A DNA stretch of 64,000 bases. Origin: Urechis unicinctus. Lineage: Eukaryota; Annelida; Polychaeta; Xenopneusta; Urechidae. The stretch is from assembly GCA_034190875.2 (NCBI GenBank), contig CM067353.1, positions 29,739,725-29,803,724 of the forward strand, given 5' to 3'. Below are positions 50,604 through 62,184 of this stretch, piece after piece. Position numbers and translations under genes: made by a program. The notes below the pieces were generated by a model. That model was not told the origin of the DNA and made no database searches. It saw only the letters and a list, made by a program, of their open reading frames with translations. Position 1 is the stretch's first letter; the number at the start of each line of letters is the position of its first letter.

Positions 50604-50900
50604 AGTAGTATATTGTCATTTTCTTATCACTTATGCCCGAAATAGAATGATTAATATCATCAATATTTCGATCATAAGAGGGATATTGCCGTGCCGGGTT
50701 ACTGGTTTGTAATAACCCGTCTTTTCCCGGTCACAAATCGGGGAGGGTGTGTGTTTCAAGAGTATATTGATTTGTGCTTTGTTCAAGTTATTGGATGAAC
50801 GGCATCAGTAAGATCGTCCAGCTATTGACCCATGTCCCTACTTAGTCAGTCCGCTTGAAATTCACTCGAGGGCAAACACTGACGAGTCTAACATTTTAGT
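50604..50900. other. 3' flank of the CD225-like gene
   Basis: No gene is recognised and no canonical AATAAA is seen within the first 200 bases after the stop codon. Confidence 0.4.
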
Positions 50901-50905
50901 CAGCA

Positions 50906-51310
50906 GTATATTTGCTTCGGAATATGCTCAATGAGATCAAACACTTTAAACATGTTTTATTAAGTATAACTATGTCGCGTCGATCCGTCTCGGATCTTTA
51001 GAGTAATCTCAAAGAGATAATAGCCACACTAAGAGGGCTCACTCCGACTAGAAATGGGGTGAGTGTATGTTAATGAGTGAAACACATTGTCAGATGGCGC
51101 AATCATAAAAACATGGGACTGTTGATTCAACGTCTCACGGATCTGCACCTTCCCGCTTATGTTGAACATTTCGAGTCTTGTGATTGGTAGAGGTGACCAC
51201 GACACAGAAAACCCCCAGAAACGTTCATTAATTTTGTCGGACGGATACGCGAGTGAGCCCTCTTAGCGTAGCTATACTACGTAGTATCTCCCGACTCTAG
51301 ATTGCTCCTT
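50906..51310. mobile_element. MITE-like element with imperfect inverted ends
   Basis: A 16-base perfect inverted pair (51,029-51,044 and 51,251-51,266, CTAAGAGGGCTCACTC) lies within about 50-60 bases of weaker inverted similarity on each side. A related left half is at positions 1-420. It has no coding capacity. The outer limits and any target duplication are uncertain. Confidence 0.5.
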
Positions 51311-52185
51311 CTTTTAATTGTCAGCATCCAATGCCCCCTCATGAAACCAGCCCTCCATCTGTAATTGGTTGATCAACCTCAGACGGGCTCTCTACTCACG
51401 GATGACGACGAGGCCCATATCTCTTATGTAACAGTGCTGTACCTCTAAGGACATAATATAGAGTTTGAAGGTTGAAAATAAACGGTTAAACCATGTTACA
51501 TTATTCCATTTCTATAAACTGTATTCTTCCACTGTACAAACATTAATGTTAAGTAACATATATTAACATGAACAATAAATTACTCGTATATAGAGAAGCC
51601 TGCTCAAATTGTAAGCATCAAATTACACATGTAATGTACTTTATGTTTGCAACACATGCTTAAAATTAATGATATATCTTACAAGGGTAGAATAGTTCTA
51701 ACGAACATCATGGTGTCATTCAACAGCCTTTAACATGTACGTTTGATAACGATACAGTTGATATTAGCAGGTATTTCAGACAGCGGAAATATGACAGCAA
51801 TCAGTGACATGTACATTAATTAAAAAGATCAGAGACGACAGTTCAACCCGAGCGTTCTGCTATTAGCATATTAAAGAGCCACCTACATGCCTCCGAACTG
51901 GTTGGGGAAAAAAACCAATTCAAAAGACAAAAACATTCACACACAGATATATAGGATGTTTTGACGAAAAACCTACCAAACGCGAAATATCGAGCATCAA
52001 ATTGGTGGGGGGAACAAGTTCAGACCACTACAAACGCGGCTCGTATAGTGGTAAGAAGAGCTTTTTTAACTCGCTAAAAAGAGTGAATATCTTCTATGTG
52101 CAAACATTGAAGACGAGAAACTCCTTAATTGGATCAACACACAGGCGGGTGATTAGGCTGTGATGTCATGTATTGGACTATAGAA
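51311..52185. other. AT-rich non-coding region with dispersed repeat piece
   Basis: About 51,725-51,835 (GATATTAGCAGGTATTTCAG region) matches 60,045-60,145. I recognise no gene. Confidence 0.55.
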
Positions 52186-52192
52186 ACTATTG

Positions 52193-52585
52193 CGGGTCAC
52201 CTCATTAATTATCGCAGAGACTACAGCCTGCAGTCAAGAAACCCACTCAGTCGATCGTTTCCCAGTAGCCCTTAACTTCACAGCATACTGGTGTCCAAAG
52301 AGTCGTTCAGGAAGTGAGCGGTTAAAGCGTTCCACTATAGCCTGGTCTCGATGGATATTCACACGGCAACACCTGACCATGACTCCATGTTTTGCTAGCA
52401 GCTGATTAACTTCTCCCATTAATTCCCTTCTTGGGTCAACCTGAAGTAGTTTAGGCCAATGTAGTTTTCCTCTCTTGTATATCTTTCGAGTACACCTGCG
52501 ACCTCTTTAGCCTCTTTTGTAGTCAATGGCTCAGCTGCTTTGTAGCGTGAGGCCACGTCCACCACTGTGAGGGCATACTTGTAAG
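52193..52585 (-). pseudogene. Polinton-type integrase fragment 2
   Basis: This copy extends further toward the N-terminus than fragment 1. YKYALTVVDVASRYKAAEPL (about 52,580-52,525) carries the first catalytic Asp. A QVDP-like stretch (about 52,440) holds the second. IHRDQAIVERFNRSLPERL (about 52,360-52,305) holds the Glu, followed by FGHQY and KRSTEWVS. A one-base-type frame change lies between the first two blocks, and the same in-frame stop after STEWVS as in fragment 1 is present. It ends at about 52,193 where fragment 1 continues, so it is a truncated duplicate of an already dead gene. Confidence 0.82.
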
Positions 52586-52687
52586 TACGTCATGAGGAAG
52601 AAATAATAGATAGGCTTGGTGAACCTCGCTGTGGATAACTGATCAACGCACTGTTGCAAAGTTCTTCACCATGACTAACTGACCATC

Positions 52688-52832
52688 GCCCGGATGTTGA
52701 GTTCTTCACAACGGCGAACTGACCACCTCCTGTTTGTTCCATCATAAGTGCTAATTGACCAATGCTCTGTTGCGGTGTTCTTCACAGTGACCATCGTTTT
52801 GTAACTAAGTTATCTCTTCACAATGGCGAAAT
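52688..52832. repeat. Short block repeated at 53.35 kb and 46.3 kb
   Basis: GCCCGGATGTTGAGTTCTTC to the TTCACAATGGCGAAATG end recurs at 53,350-53,490 and, shortened, at 46,308-46,415. The copies flank the short 44-bp satellite array at 53,150-53,345 on both sides. Confidence 0.7.
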
Positions 52833-53149
52833 GTGAATATGTAGGGAACCACATGCTGTGTATTTGGGCCACGGGGATGATGCTTCTCCAATACTTGTGT
52901 ACATTGTGTATGAAGTACCAGACATCAAACACTTTAAGGTTGCATGATTCAATTATTTGGTACATAATCTATGGCCAAGGAAGGTAAGAGTAAGAATAAA
53001 TTAATGGTAAGTATTGACAAAAGAAAAACCGTAAAAACTATTGAAAGTCGGAATCACTATCGGCAATAGTTATCTTTGTTAGAGGTCGCCAGTGATGCGT
53101 TAAAGTGGGACAGTCGTCTTCACGACACATATATGTTACCATTTACCGT

Positions 53150-53345
53150 CATGCCCCTCTACTAGTAACGTATATTCTATATTCACTCATCTTACTGCTG
53201 TCACGCCCCTACTAGTAACGTGTATTCTACTCCCCTTACTGCTGTCACGTCCCTACTAGTAACGTGTATTCTACTCCCCTAACTGCTGTCACGCCCCTAC
53301 TAGTAACGTGTGTTCTTCTCCCCTTACTGCTGTCACACCCCTACT
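53150..53345 (+). repeat. 44-bp satellite, short array 3
   Basis: About four to five units of TTACTGCTGTCACGCCCCTA type. As at 46,140, the array sits next to the AGCCCGGATGTTA block and close to a Polinton-type integrase fragment. Confidence 0.88.
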
Positions 53346-53346
53346 A

Positions 53347-54375
53347 GTTAGCCCGGATGTTAAGTTCTTTGCAACGGCGAACTGACCACCTCCTGTTTGT
53401 TCCATCATAAGTGCTACTTGATCAACGCTCTTTTGCGGTGTTCTTCACAGTAACCATCGTTTTGTTACTTAGTTATCTCTTCACAATGGCGAGATGACCA
53501 TCGTTCTGTGGCTAATTCTATCAGAAACACTATCTTGCCATCGTGCTCTTTCTAAGTTCATCACATTGTCATGATGGTCATAGCTTAAACTGAGACGTAC
53601 TCTAGGTTTCATTCGACATTGGAAAGAGTATCGTAACTTCACCAACATGGTCGACTCGGAAATAAACATATTGATATGGTAACGAAAAGCTCCACGAATA
53701 TTATAGACATGATTGAAAAGTTTATCTCTCAGACATGGTCGATTGATTCAAATGCTAATCTCACAGACATGGTCGATTGATTCAAATGCTTATCTCACAT
53801 TCATGATTGATTGATTAAAATTCTACTCTCACATTCATGGTTGATTGATTCAAATGCTATCTCACAGACATAGTCGATTGATTGAAATACTTATTTCACA
53901 GACATGGTTGATTGATTGGAATACTTATTTCACAGACATGGCCGATTGATTGAAATACTTATCTCACATGCATGGTTGATTGATTGAAATGCTTATCTCA
54001 CAGACATGGTCGATTGAAATGTTTATCTAACAGACATGGTCGATTGATTGAAATGCTTGTCTCACAGACATAGTCGATTGATTGATCATGATTATGATGA
54101 GGACAATGGTGATAATATAATGATGACAATGAATGTGATATATATGTTGCTTACGATGATAATGATGATGATCATGATGATTTTGATGATGATTTCCTCG
54201 ATGATAAGAATAATCATCAAAGATATATACCTAAGTGTAGCTTTCGCCAAGTTATCTTGTTGACTAGACGAAGTGGTTTCGCCGAATTACCATGGCCTGT
54301 CTCGTTTGTGCTATGTGCGAATGTTTGTATGCGAACTTTTTTTTGCACGCGATACAGTTCGCAATTGTTTATTGG
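53347..54375. repeat. Dispersed duplicated block, copy 2, with 34-bp repeats
   Basis: Counterpart of 46,306-47,200. The 34-bp repeat portion (53,710-54,085, GATTGATTCAAATGCTTATC variants) is longer here. It passes into the same GAT-rich tail and then directly to the 54,395 repeat, without the Tigger-bearing block. Confidence 0.8.
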
Positions 54376-54394
54376 AAAAAGTGGATGATGTGCA

Positions 54395-54890
54395 GAGCCC
54401 AGAGGTTTTGTTCTGACCTTGACAGCATATTAAGGTCAAGGTAATCAAAAAAGTGAAAATCTTGTATCTACAAGGATAAGGGACTGATCGTCACAAAATT
54501 TACATCATTTTGTAGCTTAATGAAGTCTGCCTTCCAGACTCCAGTAGTTCCGCTACGCTTCTCGCCCTTTAAGACTACGACAGGACAACGTTTAAAATTG
54601 ATGCGTCCGAATATTAATTACACATTAATCTTCGCGACTGCCTCTGCTTGACCTGATGACCAATCAACGCCAATGGTGTGACCCGGATTGACCTATGTTG
54701 AGCGTGTCCGTGCCATGAAACCGACTGATACGCCACCTAGGTTATCTGTGACGTCAACTGAATTGTTGTGGGCTGTGTCCAGTAAGAAGGCACATATTAT
54801 CTTCTGGAATTTGGGGGCGTCTCGCGAAACAGTCGCTTGTAACGAAACAGTCACGACCAATCAAGCAACAATACCGCGCTATGCGACTGT
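54395..54890. repeat. Dispersed repeat, copy 2 of 48.34-48.83 kb
   Basis: Same sequence order as 48,340-48,830 with small indels. It ends just where copy 1 runs into its TA microsatellite (AATACCGCGCTAT). Confidence 0.75.
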
Positions 54891-56170
54891 TGGCGTAATC
54901 GAGTGTTTCTGATGTAGTCATTTCCATGAATATGCTAGGGCATAAACTTCATTTCTTGTAAAAAGTGGGCTAAAACTGAGCGTATAAAAACAAATATGGC
55001 GCCGAATCGTCGGACAATGTGACACTGACCAATCAAAGTCAATGACTCAAAAGACATAGGATGCTTGACCACTTGATGGCACGTTCTCAGCCTAGAATCT
55101 GGGCCACAGTATTGAATATATATCATTAGCATGTAAACATGGGCCTCAGCCATGGGCTAGGGGTCCTTAAACTAAGCTTAAGGGTAAAAAGTTAATAGTT
55201 TTCCAAAGCGCCCCAGGTCGCAAAATCTTGGTATCAGTCCGAATGTCAACGAAAGTTTTATGCATATCTCGAGCGCTTATAAAATCGTCAATACATGTCC
55301 GATGTTAATAACATTTTGGTCACGTGATGTCAGTGATAGCTTAAGTTGCATCCTTAGATTTCATGAATGTCCTTGACGTCACTTCCAGTCACGAAAGCAC
55401 CAAATTTTATGAAATCAGTCAAAAGTTTAGTTCCTAATATCTTACAAAGTTCACAAATTATAAATGTTTATTGTTATGTTTAATGTTTGTCAGTTCAATA
55501 TGAATCCTTGTGGATTTTTTTTAAATATAAGGTGCAATTGATGAGCAAAACCCAGAGGTTTTGTATTGATCTTGAATGCAAAGTAAGGTCAAGGTGATCG
55601 AAACAAATATTAAATCATCAATATCTCCATGGAAAATGATGCAATTGTAAAACAAGTACAGATTATTTTAGCTGAATTGAATTGTAAACTGTAAATTGTA
55701 AGATTTTCATGGCGATAAGGGTTGTGACGATTTTTATTAAGTAGATAATTATGAACATAACCATGATGATTATAACGGTGATGATTGTGATGATTATGAT
55801 ACAAACAATTTTTGCGATAAAAGTTGCAATTCTCAATACTTTTTTTTAAGGTGTCCATGATGTGCAGAACCAAGAGGTTTTATTTTGAACTTGGTTGTAA
55901 ACTAAGGTCAAAGTCATCGAAACAGATTTTGCATCATCGATAAATCCATAATAACTTGGTCTATTATTAGCCGTTTTCATTTTTAGCTTCCTTAAAGGTC
56001 AACTACAAAGATTTTTTTTATTCCATTTTTCCAAAGTTCTATGTTTTAAAAGAGTATCGTAACCAAAATAAGGTGACTGCGCGCTTTTTTTCTTTTAGAA
56101 AAATGATTTTTAAATTTACATTTTCCACGTCGAATCTGACAAGATACCGCTCGGTAAAATTCGTGAATTT
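54891..56170. other. Non-coding region with repeat pieces
   Basis: Contains a 55,355-55,430 piece matching 48,222-48,300, and two diverged relatives of the AGAGGTTTTG...AAGGTCAAGGT motif (about 55,550 and 55,870). No gene is recognised. Confidence 0.5.
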
Positions 56171-56178
56171 CCGGACAG

Positions 56179-56186
56179 TGACGTCA
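56179..56186. promoter_or_regulatory. CRE palindrome upstream of THAP gene
   Basis: TGACGTCA lies 110 bases before the THAP start codon. About 25-35 bases further on is GCCATCTTC, a YY1-like core on the other strand. The same two motifs occur upstream of the P2X7-tail-like gene at 59.1-59.3 kb. Confidence 0.4.
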
Positions 56187-56295
56187 TTCGGGTTGTTCAC
56201 GAATATTCCTCGCCATCTTCAGCCTTCACGGTTGGTTGACCGCGTGTGACTTACTCGTCTTTCATCACGGTCTGGTGCGTTTCTTGGTGTGGATT

Positions 56296-57943
56296 ATGCC
56301 TTATTGTTGTGCGTTTGGTTGTCGGAACAATGAGAAGTCAGACGTGACAGCAAAATGCGCCGCATATGGGTGTCGAAAGTCAAACGTAAACACTGGAGTC
56401 CTACCCTTACGACAGTTCTATGTTCTGATCATTTCGAGAATGGTGCTTATGATACTGACTCAGAGCTGCTCAAAAGTCTAGGATTTCGTAAGAAACCTAG
56501 GCTCCGAAAAGAAGCCATACCAACTCTCTTTAGCCACGTTGGAGTTGATGACAGTCAAAGTAAGCGACGGAGTGCCTCGGAGAAAAGGCAACGACAACAG
56601 GTGAGATCTGTTGGCTTGAACCTTTAGGCTAGTCCTGCTATGTTGACGTATACTTATTTAGATGTTAATGAATTTATCACCAAGTTGCCAGTTTATCAAT
56701 CCAGCTGTTTCTTGTCATGCAGGTAGTAAATGAAATGGTATTGGCAGCTGAGCAGAAAGATAAATCAAGTGACAGTGGTGAATCACAGACTGAGGTTTCA
56801 CACCCAAGCACTGCCGACCTAGGCGAAGAAACTTCGCCTCTGACAGCGGCTCTCTGTCACTAGGCATGTCGTCAATGAGCACGCGTGGCATGGGGATCTG
56901 TACCCGGAATGTGAGCATGCACTACTAGAGGACAGGAAGTGGATACTGAAGGGTCGGTATTTGTTTTTAATCATATAAGTTTATCTAGAAATATTAACTT
57001 CAGTGGTAGTGTAATTAAATGAGTTGTAATGGTAAAATCCATGTCCCTGTGGTACTACTTTACCAAAGAAATGTAATCTGTATTGATATATCTGTTAACC
57101 ATAAATAGGATCGAAGCCACACAAAGAGTTGGAGTTGATAGTCTCCAGCAAGCATCTCCTAAATGACATTGGCAGGCTTTCCCCATCAGAGCAGACATCA
57201 AGCCTAGAATCGTATCACAAAGTGGTCATATTCTTCGCACCAAAGAGTGTCCACTATCCCTATGCCACCATGGAGGCCAGGTAATTCCAATGAAATAACA
57301 GTTTGAAATTCGGTTGTGTATATTTGTTGTATGGAAGTTTAGCACATTTGTGTAGTGACAACTGTAATGTTCTTTGTATAATTATTTGCTCAAGTTTCAA
57401 TTCTTCCTTAGCAATATGTTATCAACCTGCTATATATATATATATCCAGATTGCTCCTAGCAGTAATTCACTTCAATGAAAACTCGAACAGAGCTCAAGC
57501 CATCACTGAAGGAGGTCAGTCCCAATGGAGAGTGTCTTACCCCAAAGCCAGACAAGGAGACCCAGTTGTCAAGCCGGTCAAAGTAGCAATTTCTTTTGGT
57601 GTGTACATGGATTAATCTAAAATGAAACGTTATTTTGACATTCATTACCGAAACCTAAATAAGTTTCATATGCACAAACATTGTTACCCAATTCAAATGG
57701 GCATATTTTATAACTAACTTTATGACTATCATAAAATATGAATATCATTGATTTGCTTCAGACTATGTACATCAGTTCATTGCTGAGGTGATTGATCTCA
57801 GGCAAAAATACCCAAGCTACAGACTTGCAGAGGTGCTTGAAGAGGAAAGGAATGTTCCACCACATATTGCCTCCCAGTACGAGAAACCTGAAAAGGATCT
57901 TCTCATAGATGCTCACGGGTGTCGATTTAACCTGACCAAGTAA
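56296..57943 (+). pseudogene. THAP-domain protein gene with two frame breaks
   Basis: Exons: 56296-56600 (THAP), 56723-56952, 57109-57280, 57450-57598, 57762-57943. The zinc-binding THAP parts are visible: MPYCCAFGCRNNEK (start and first Cys pair), RKHW, LCSDHF (C-x2-H-F) and EAIPTLF (the AVPTxF motif). The middle is damaged: about 20 bases containing the conserved Phe-Pro are missing near 56,345, shifting the frame. A second frame change lies in exon 2 (about 56,840-56,860). Exon 2 ends on an unusual GTCGGT donor. Downstream exons agree in phase and carry LSPSEQTSSLESYHKVV, HFNENSNRAQA and QFIAEVIDLRQKYPSY. This is a C-terminal module seen in many invertebrate THAP/P2X7-like transposon-derived proteins. 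AATAAA at 58,332-58,337 could serve as poly(A) signal. Gene or assembly damage cannot be told apart here. Confidence 0.78.
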
Positions 57944-58391
57944 TCTTCCGCTCCATTGTAGATAACCTGTATATTTGCCGCCCATGTGAGTGAAGGATTC
58001 TCTAACAACTGTTACCACACAGGCTGTCAGCACTTTCCTGTTTTTTTTGGCCAGTCTGTGCCATATCAATAATGTAAACTGGTGGAAGGCTAGATACCTG
58101 AATGATCTGAAGCAATATGTCAATAAGTTGTCTATGGTTATAAAAAAAGTTGTATAGTTAAAAAAACAATTGTCATTTGTCAACCATTCCCTCACTTTGT
58201 AATTTTATTGTAAGCTCTGCCTCTGGATTTCATGTTACTGGTTTTATTTATTCTTGGCTATGTGAAATATATTGTAGTTTATCAATATGAACACTGAATA
58301 TTTTACACAGCGGGATTGATGTTCCCTTAGCAATAAATATGATTGTTCAACCTCAAACCATCCTTTTTGGTAGCAATAATGGCTAACTTAC

Positions 58392-59081
58392 TCATTGTAG
58401 AGACCTCATCTCCAACAGGTCCATCCATTTGAATAGATTCAAGTTTGGAAGCTTCCAGCACATTTTTATTCAGGCAGTTTGCCAGGAATCTGGGATGCTT
58501 GGTGATCAGATCCATTCCTCCGTTATATACATCACTCTCTTCAAACTTTTGCTGCACACTCTGGCTTTGTCCATTGGGATGCAATGCTGACAGCTACACC
58601 TAACTTAGAGAAATAATTAAAGAGTTATTGTAAATTTATATTTGTGGTACAATGAATGAATATAAAAGGAAAATACTTTATATACTGCATGTAATCATCT
58701 GTCCAAAATATTTAATGTGCTGAGGGTACAATGGCAAAGCTACATTCACTAGCCAAGTTCTATCTGTTGTAATAGTTACATCTGTCAATATACCATCCTC
58801 AACTTGCAGAATGTGTAAATTTATTGGGTAAATGATACTAACGACCAGTTAACATAGTTCAATAAAGCTTGGGAAGGGTATTCTTAAACTCACCATTCGT
58901 TGAAATCTTAAGTGGATTCTTCATCCGAAGCGGACCCTTGAGATAGAGCTTCCGGTGTCATTTCGAAGTGTGACTTAGATTTTTCAACTCCCGTCCGTAT
59001 TGGCTCAAATAAATAGTCATGGACATAATTTGCCCCAATTTCATGCTATGGGGCCTCGTAATTTTCATCAGAAGATGACAT
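58392..59081 (-). pseudogene. P2X7 C-terminal-domain-like gene fragment
   Basis: Exon 1 is 59081-58894, starting MSSSDENYEAP, and exon 2 is 58599-58392, with good donors (GTGAGT, GTAAGT) and a TTAG acceptor. Across the splice it reads NEWCSCQHCIPMD, and later ITKHPRFLANCLNKNVLEA. This Cys-rich W-C-x-C-x2-C pattern followed by hydrophobic CLN-x-x-VL matches the cytoplasmic 'ballast' domain of P2X7 (P2RX7_C family), which is widespread in invertebrates as free-standing or transposon-linked genes. Exon 1 has two in-frame stops (codon 12 and near its end), and exon 2 needs a frame change between the Cys cluster and the ITKHP part. No channel domain and no further exons are seen. It faces the THAP gene tail-to-tail. 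Confidence 0.65.
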
Positions 59082-59182
59082 GGCTTAATTTAAAAACAGT
59101 GTAATCCTAAAATCCAAACAATCGCTTTTCGCTTCGCTCGATCGATCGCTGTCAAATTATCTTTAAGGCCGCGTAGCAGGAA

Positions 59183-59190
59183 TGACGTCA
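59183..59190. promoter_or_regulatory. CRE palindrome upstream of P2X7-tail-like gene
   Basis: TGACGTCA lies 102 bases before the ATG at 59081 (minus). AAGATGGC/GCCATCTTC-type YY1-like cores lie 40-60 bases further upstream. Confidence 0.35.
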
Positions 59191-59469
59191 CGCAACCTGC
59201 CCCTAGCGGCCAACTGAGGCAAAATGGCATCGAGAAGATGGCTTCGTATTTTCTTCCGAGTGGAACCTTATCGGTGGATTTTTAGTATTTATGCATGGCG
59301 GTGCAATGAATTATGAGTAAAATCGTTGAAGTTGACCTTGAAATAATTCGCCAAATTCCCCATATAAAAGGTGTTGAGGAGCTAGTGTTGACCGTTATCA
59401 GCGATGTGAAGTCACATTTTGCAGCTCTATATACATATAACTGTAGTTATCTGTTAGTTTACACACACA

Positions 59470-59525
59470 CACACACAAGGTGCTACAGCCATATGGACCC
59501 CCACAGCCACAAGGTGCTTCACAGC
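59470..59525 (+). pseudogene. Stray piece of the CD225-like proline-repeat exon
   Basis: CATATGGACCCCCACAGCCA followed by CAAGGTGCTTCACAGCCATA is nearly identical to 49,673-49,720 in the CD225-like gene. It is wedged between a (CA)n tract and a TA/TG microsatellite. Only about one and a half repeat units are present. Confidence 0.75.
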
Positions 59526-59586
59526 CATATATATATACCGATATATTGATATATATAGACATATGGATATATATATATACATCCTG

Positions 59587-59633
<47 letters not shown>

Positions 59634-59706
59634 GGCGTGTGTGTGTGTGTTTTTGTGTGTGTGTATGTGTGTGTGTATGTGTATGTGTGTGTATGTGTGT
59701 GTGTAT
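59526..59706. repeat. Compound (TA)n(TG)n microsatellite 2
   Basis: Irregular TA-rich stretch followed by about 100 bases of interrupted TG repeats. Same arrangement and same downstream flank as 48,830-49,345. Confidence 0.93.
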
Positions 59707-59940
59707 AAATTTATGTTGCGCAGACGAATCTTTAAGTTGTCCTGTGACCGTTTACGGTATTCCGACTGTAGCTGTGAAGGATATACCCATATACAGTTGT
59801 ATGATTTGATCTCCAAAGCAACACTGAAATAACAGAAACCTAAGAGCAAGTGCATAAAGCAAACAAGAAAGATCCCTTTTACGACTGAGTACAGCGAGCT
59901 CCTTCGACATATTATGGACGATAAGGGCGGCCTCACAACT
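59706..59940. repeat. Conserved flank of microsatellite, copy 2
   Basis: Matches 49,095-49,345 with a few substitutions and short deletions. Followed by AACTTGATTTGAAATCTAAC, which also occurs near 49,390-49,410. Confidence 0.75.
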
Positions 59941-60044
59941 TGATTTGAAATCTAACCTATTCGGACTCAAACTAAGTCATATTAAGGCAAATTTATTAAA
60001 ACACATTAAGTTATTTATATCAACAAGTGGTTTAAGTGGTACAC

Positions 60045-60145
60045 AGCGTTAAACATGTACGTTGGATAGCAATACAGTTGATATTAGCAGGTATTTCAGA
60101 CAGCGGCAATTTGACAGCAATCAGTAACATGTAACATGCAATTCA
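60045..60145. repeat. Dispersed repeat piece shared with 51.7-51.8 kb
   Basis: ATACAGTTGATATTAGCAGG and TATTTCAGACAGCGG to the ACATGTA end correspond to 51,725-51,835 in the same orientation. Confidence 0.75.
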
Positions 60146-60361
60146 TTAAGCGGTGCGAGCGAACTGTGCTATTACAAATTGCTTTTGAGAGCACCTGGCA
60201 TTCTTGGGAGTGATTAAACAAAGCACACATTATTTTGACTCTATTGGCTTCCACAGAGATTCAACGGTATTTAGGGCTGGTTGCTGGTTGGTGTTTCTAC
60301 TTTTTTTCTGGTTTGGTGAATAGAGAACAAAATCTCGCTTCATCGCAGCTTTCAAGTGAGA

Positions 60362-60840
60362 GTGTTTTCTGCGCCAATGGCAAAATAGATCTAGTTTCAA
60401 TCACTGTGTCTGCTCTATCTTGTTTGGCAATCAGACGCTTAGTGGGTGAGTCCTGAAGTGGGAGAATATCATGTATAATGACTAAGCATCGTCGATTTAA
60501 ACATGCATGCAAATGTTCAAAGGGGTATGGACTCGTAAACGAGCACGTTATCCGCTTGAACGCAACAAGTGCCATGGGGCTGACGCCATATGAACGTACG
60601 ATATATGCCCGGTAGTTATTGGGATAAATGTCAGATATTGAGAGCCATCTTCCGCAGAATCACTTCAAACAACTCTGGTATATCAACATCAACATCCATG
60701 TGCTGTGCTTCTTGTTAGAGTTGTGTCTACAGAGAAAGAACAGAGCCTGGCAGAACCACCACCACATCAAACAATGTGAATGGATACTTGGCAGATGAAG
60801 GTCAGTTTAGAAAATGGAACCACCACTTCCTACAAGTAGT
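60362..60840. repeat. Dispersed repeat shared with 31.7-32.1 kb
   Basis: Direct match to 31,672-32,135, about 95 percent by eye over the best part. No coding frame is conserved between the two copies. Confidence 0.8.
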
Positions 60841-61985
60841 CAGAACTCTGATATCTGTGACAGATCGATATAGTCAGCAAGTCATGCATTCTCGGTGGCT
60901 GTCGACAGATCAGAGGCAATAGAACAAACACACTTGATTGAAGGTAAATGTTTAGGGATGTCCAGCAGAATCAATACAAGATGAACAAAATAACCCAAAC
61001 ATTAGTGGAAGAAGCTATTGGCGATACTTGATATGTTAGTTGCAGACATGGAGCGGTGGGATGATTTGAAAGAGGCGCAGATATCCTGGAATAGCGTCTG
61101 CTTCTACACCAGTCACAGAGCTGTCGATTACGTCCAAGTAACGTGCAATCATGTCACCCATCTCATTTATGGAGAAATAAATTGACAATCTTGGGTATGC
61201 TGCGGTCCCTTGGTAGATGAACGGTGTGTGTATGGGAGTGAGGGGGGGGGGGGGGTTACTAACAACTGGTTGGTTGTGTGAGCCAAAGCCTGCCATACAT
61301 AGAATGATGATCAATCATTGTTAGCGCCAATAGAGGAATGCTTACTGGTCATGCGAGCTACAGGCTCAAACAGACCATGATGCAACCTTAATATTTGGAC
61401 ACAATCAAGGTGTTTGTCTTGCTTGAGGGTATGATGTTTATATGGTGCGCACTGACAATGTAATCAAACCACTCCTAGGGCAATAATATTGCGCACAATG
61501 TGCATATTAACCAAAGTAATTCAGTGCAAATGATGGGATAGCAAAACATCTTCCAATTCTTGTTGGATCGAGAATTCGGTTCAGAACTGTTAATTCTGAA
61601 TCTGTTTGTTTAAGAGTACTGTAGATCCTTCAAAGCCCAAAGCCAACTTATATAAGTGCAAGGTGCCTCATTTCGTCGAGAAGGTATTATGCCCATCTCT
61701 GCGCATCGGAACATAAAAACGTCCACTCTATGAGCGACCCAGGCCTACTTCGGCACATTCAGACGAAAATGTACTAATTTCAGCACGTCTGCTGCTTTAT
61801 ATGACAAACATACAAAGTACTCGATGAATGATGTATGGGCGGTGTATATCAAAAGCACACAGAATCATTGCGAAACATACTCATGATTTACAGCTGTAAG
61901 AGAATGCCGGCGTACAGGCAGTTTGCATTGCGATTCCTAACCAGAGAAGCAGTGCATCTTAACTAAAAAGGCGAATTCACTATTA
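60841..61985. other. Region without recognisable gene
   Basis: Unique non-coding sequence. A 14-base G run lies at about 61,242-61,255. Short frames show no domain. Confidence 0.5.
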
Positions 61986-62184
61986 GCCAATGGAAAAGTG
62001 CTTCTTTCCGCCATTTGTTGAATCCATAGTCATTAACTTACACAAGGTAACCTCTGTTTTAGAGCCGATTCTTGATCTGAATAAAGTTATTACAGCTTCA
62101 TCATTCGACAAGCATGTCAGTTTTACACAGAACACCGACCCGATGTCGTATCCAAACCAACAACAATTTACGATGTATATGTAC

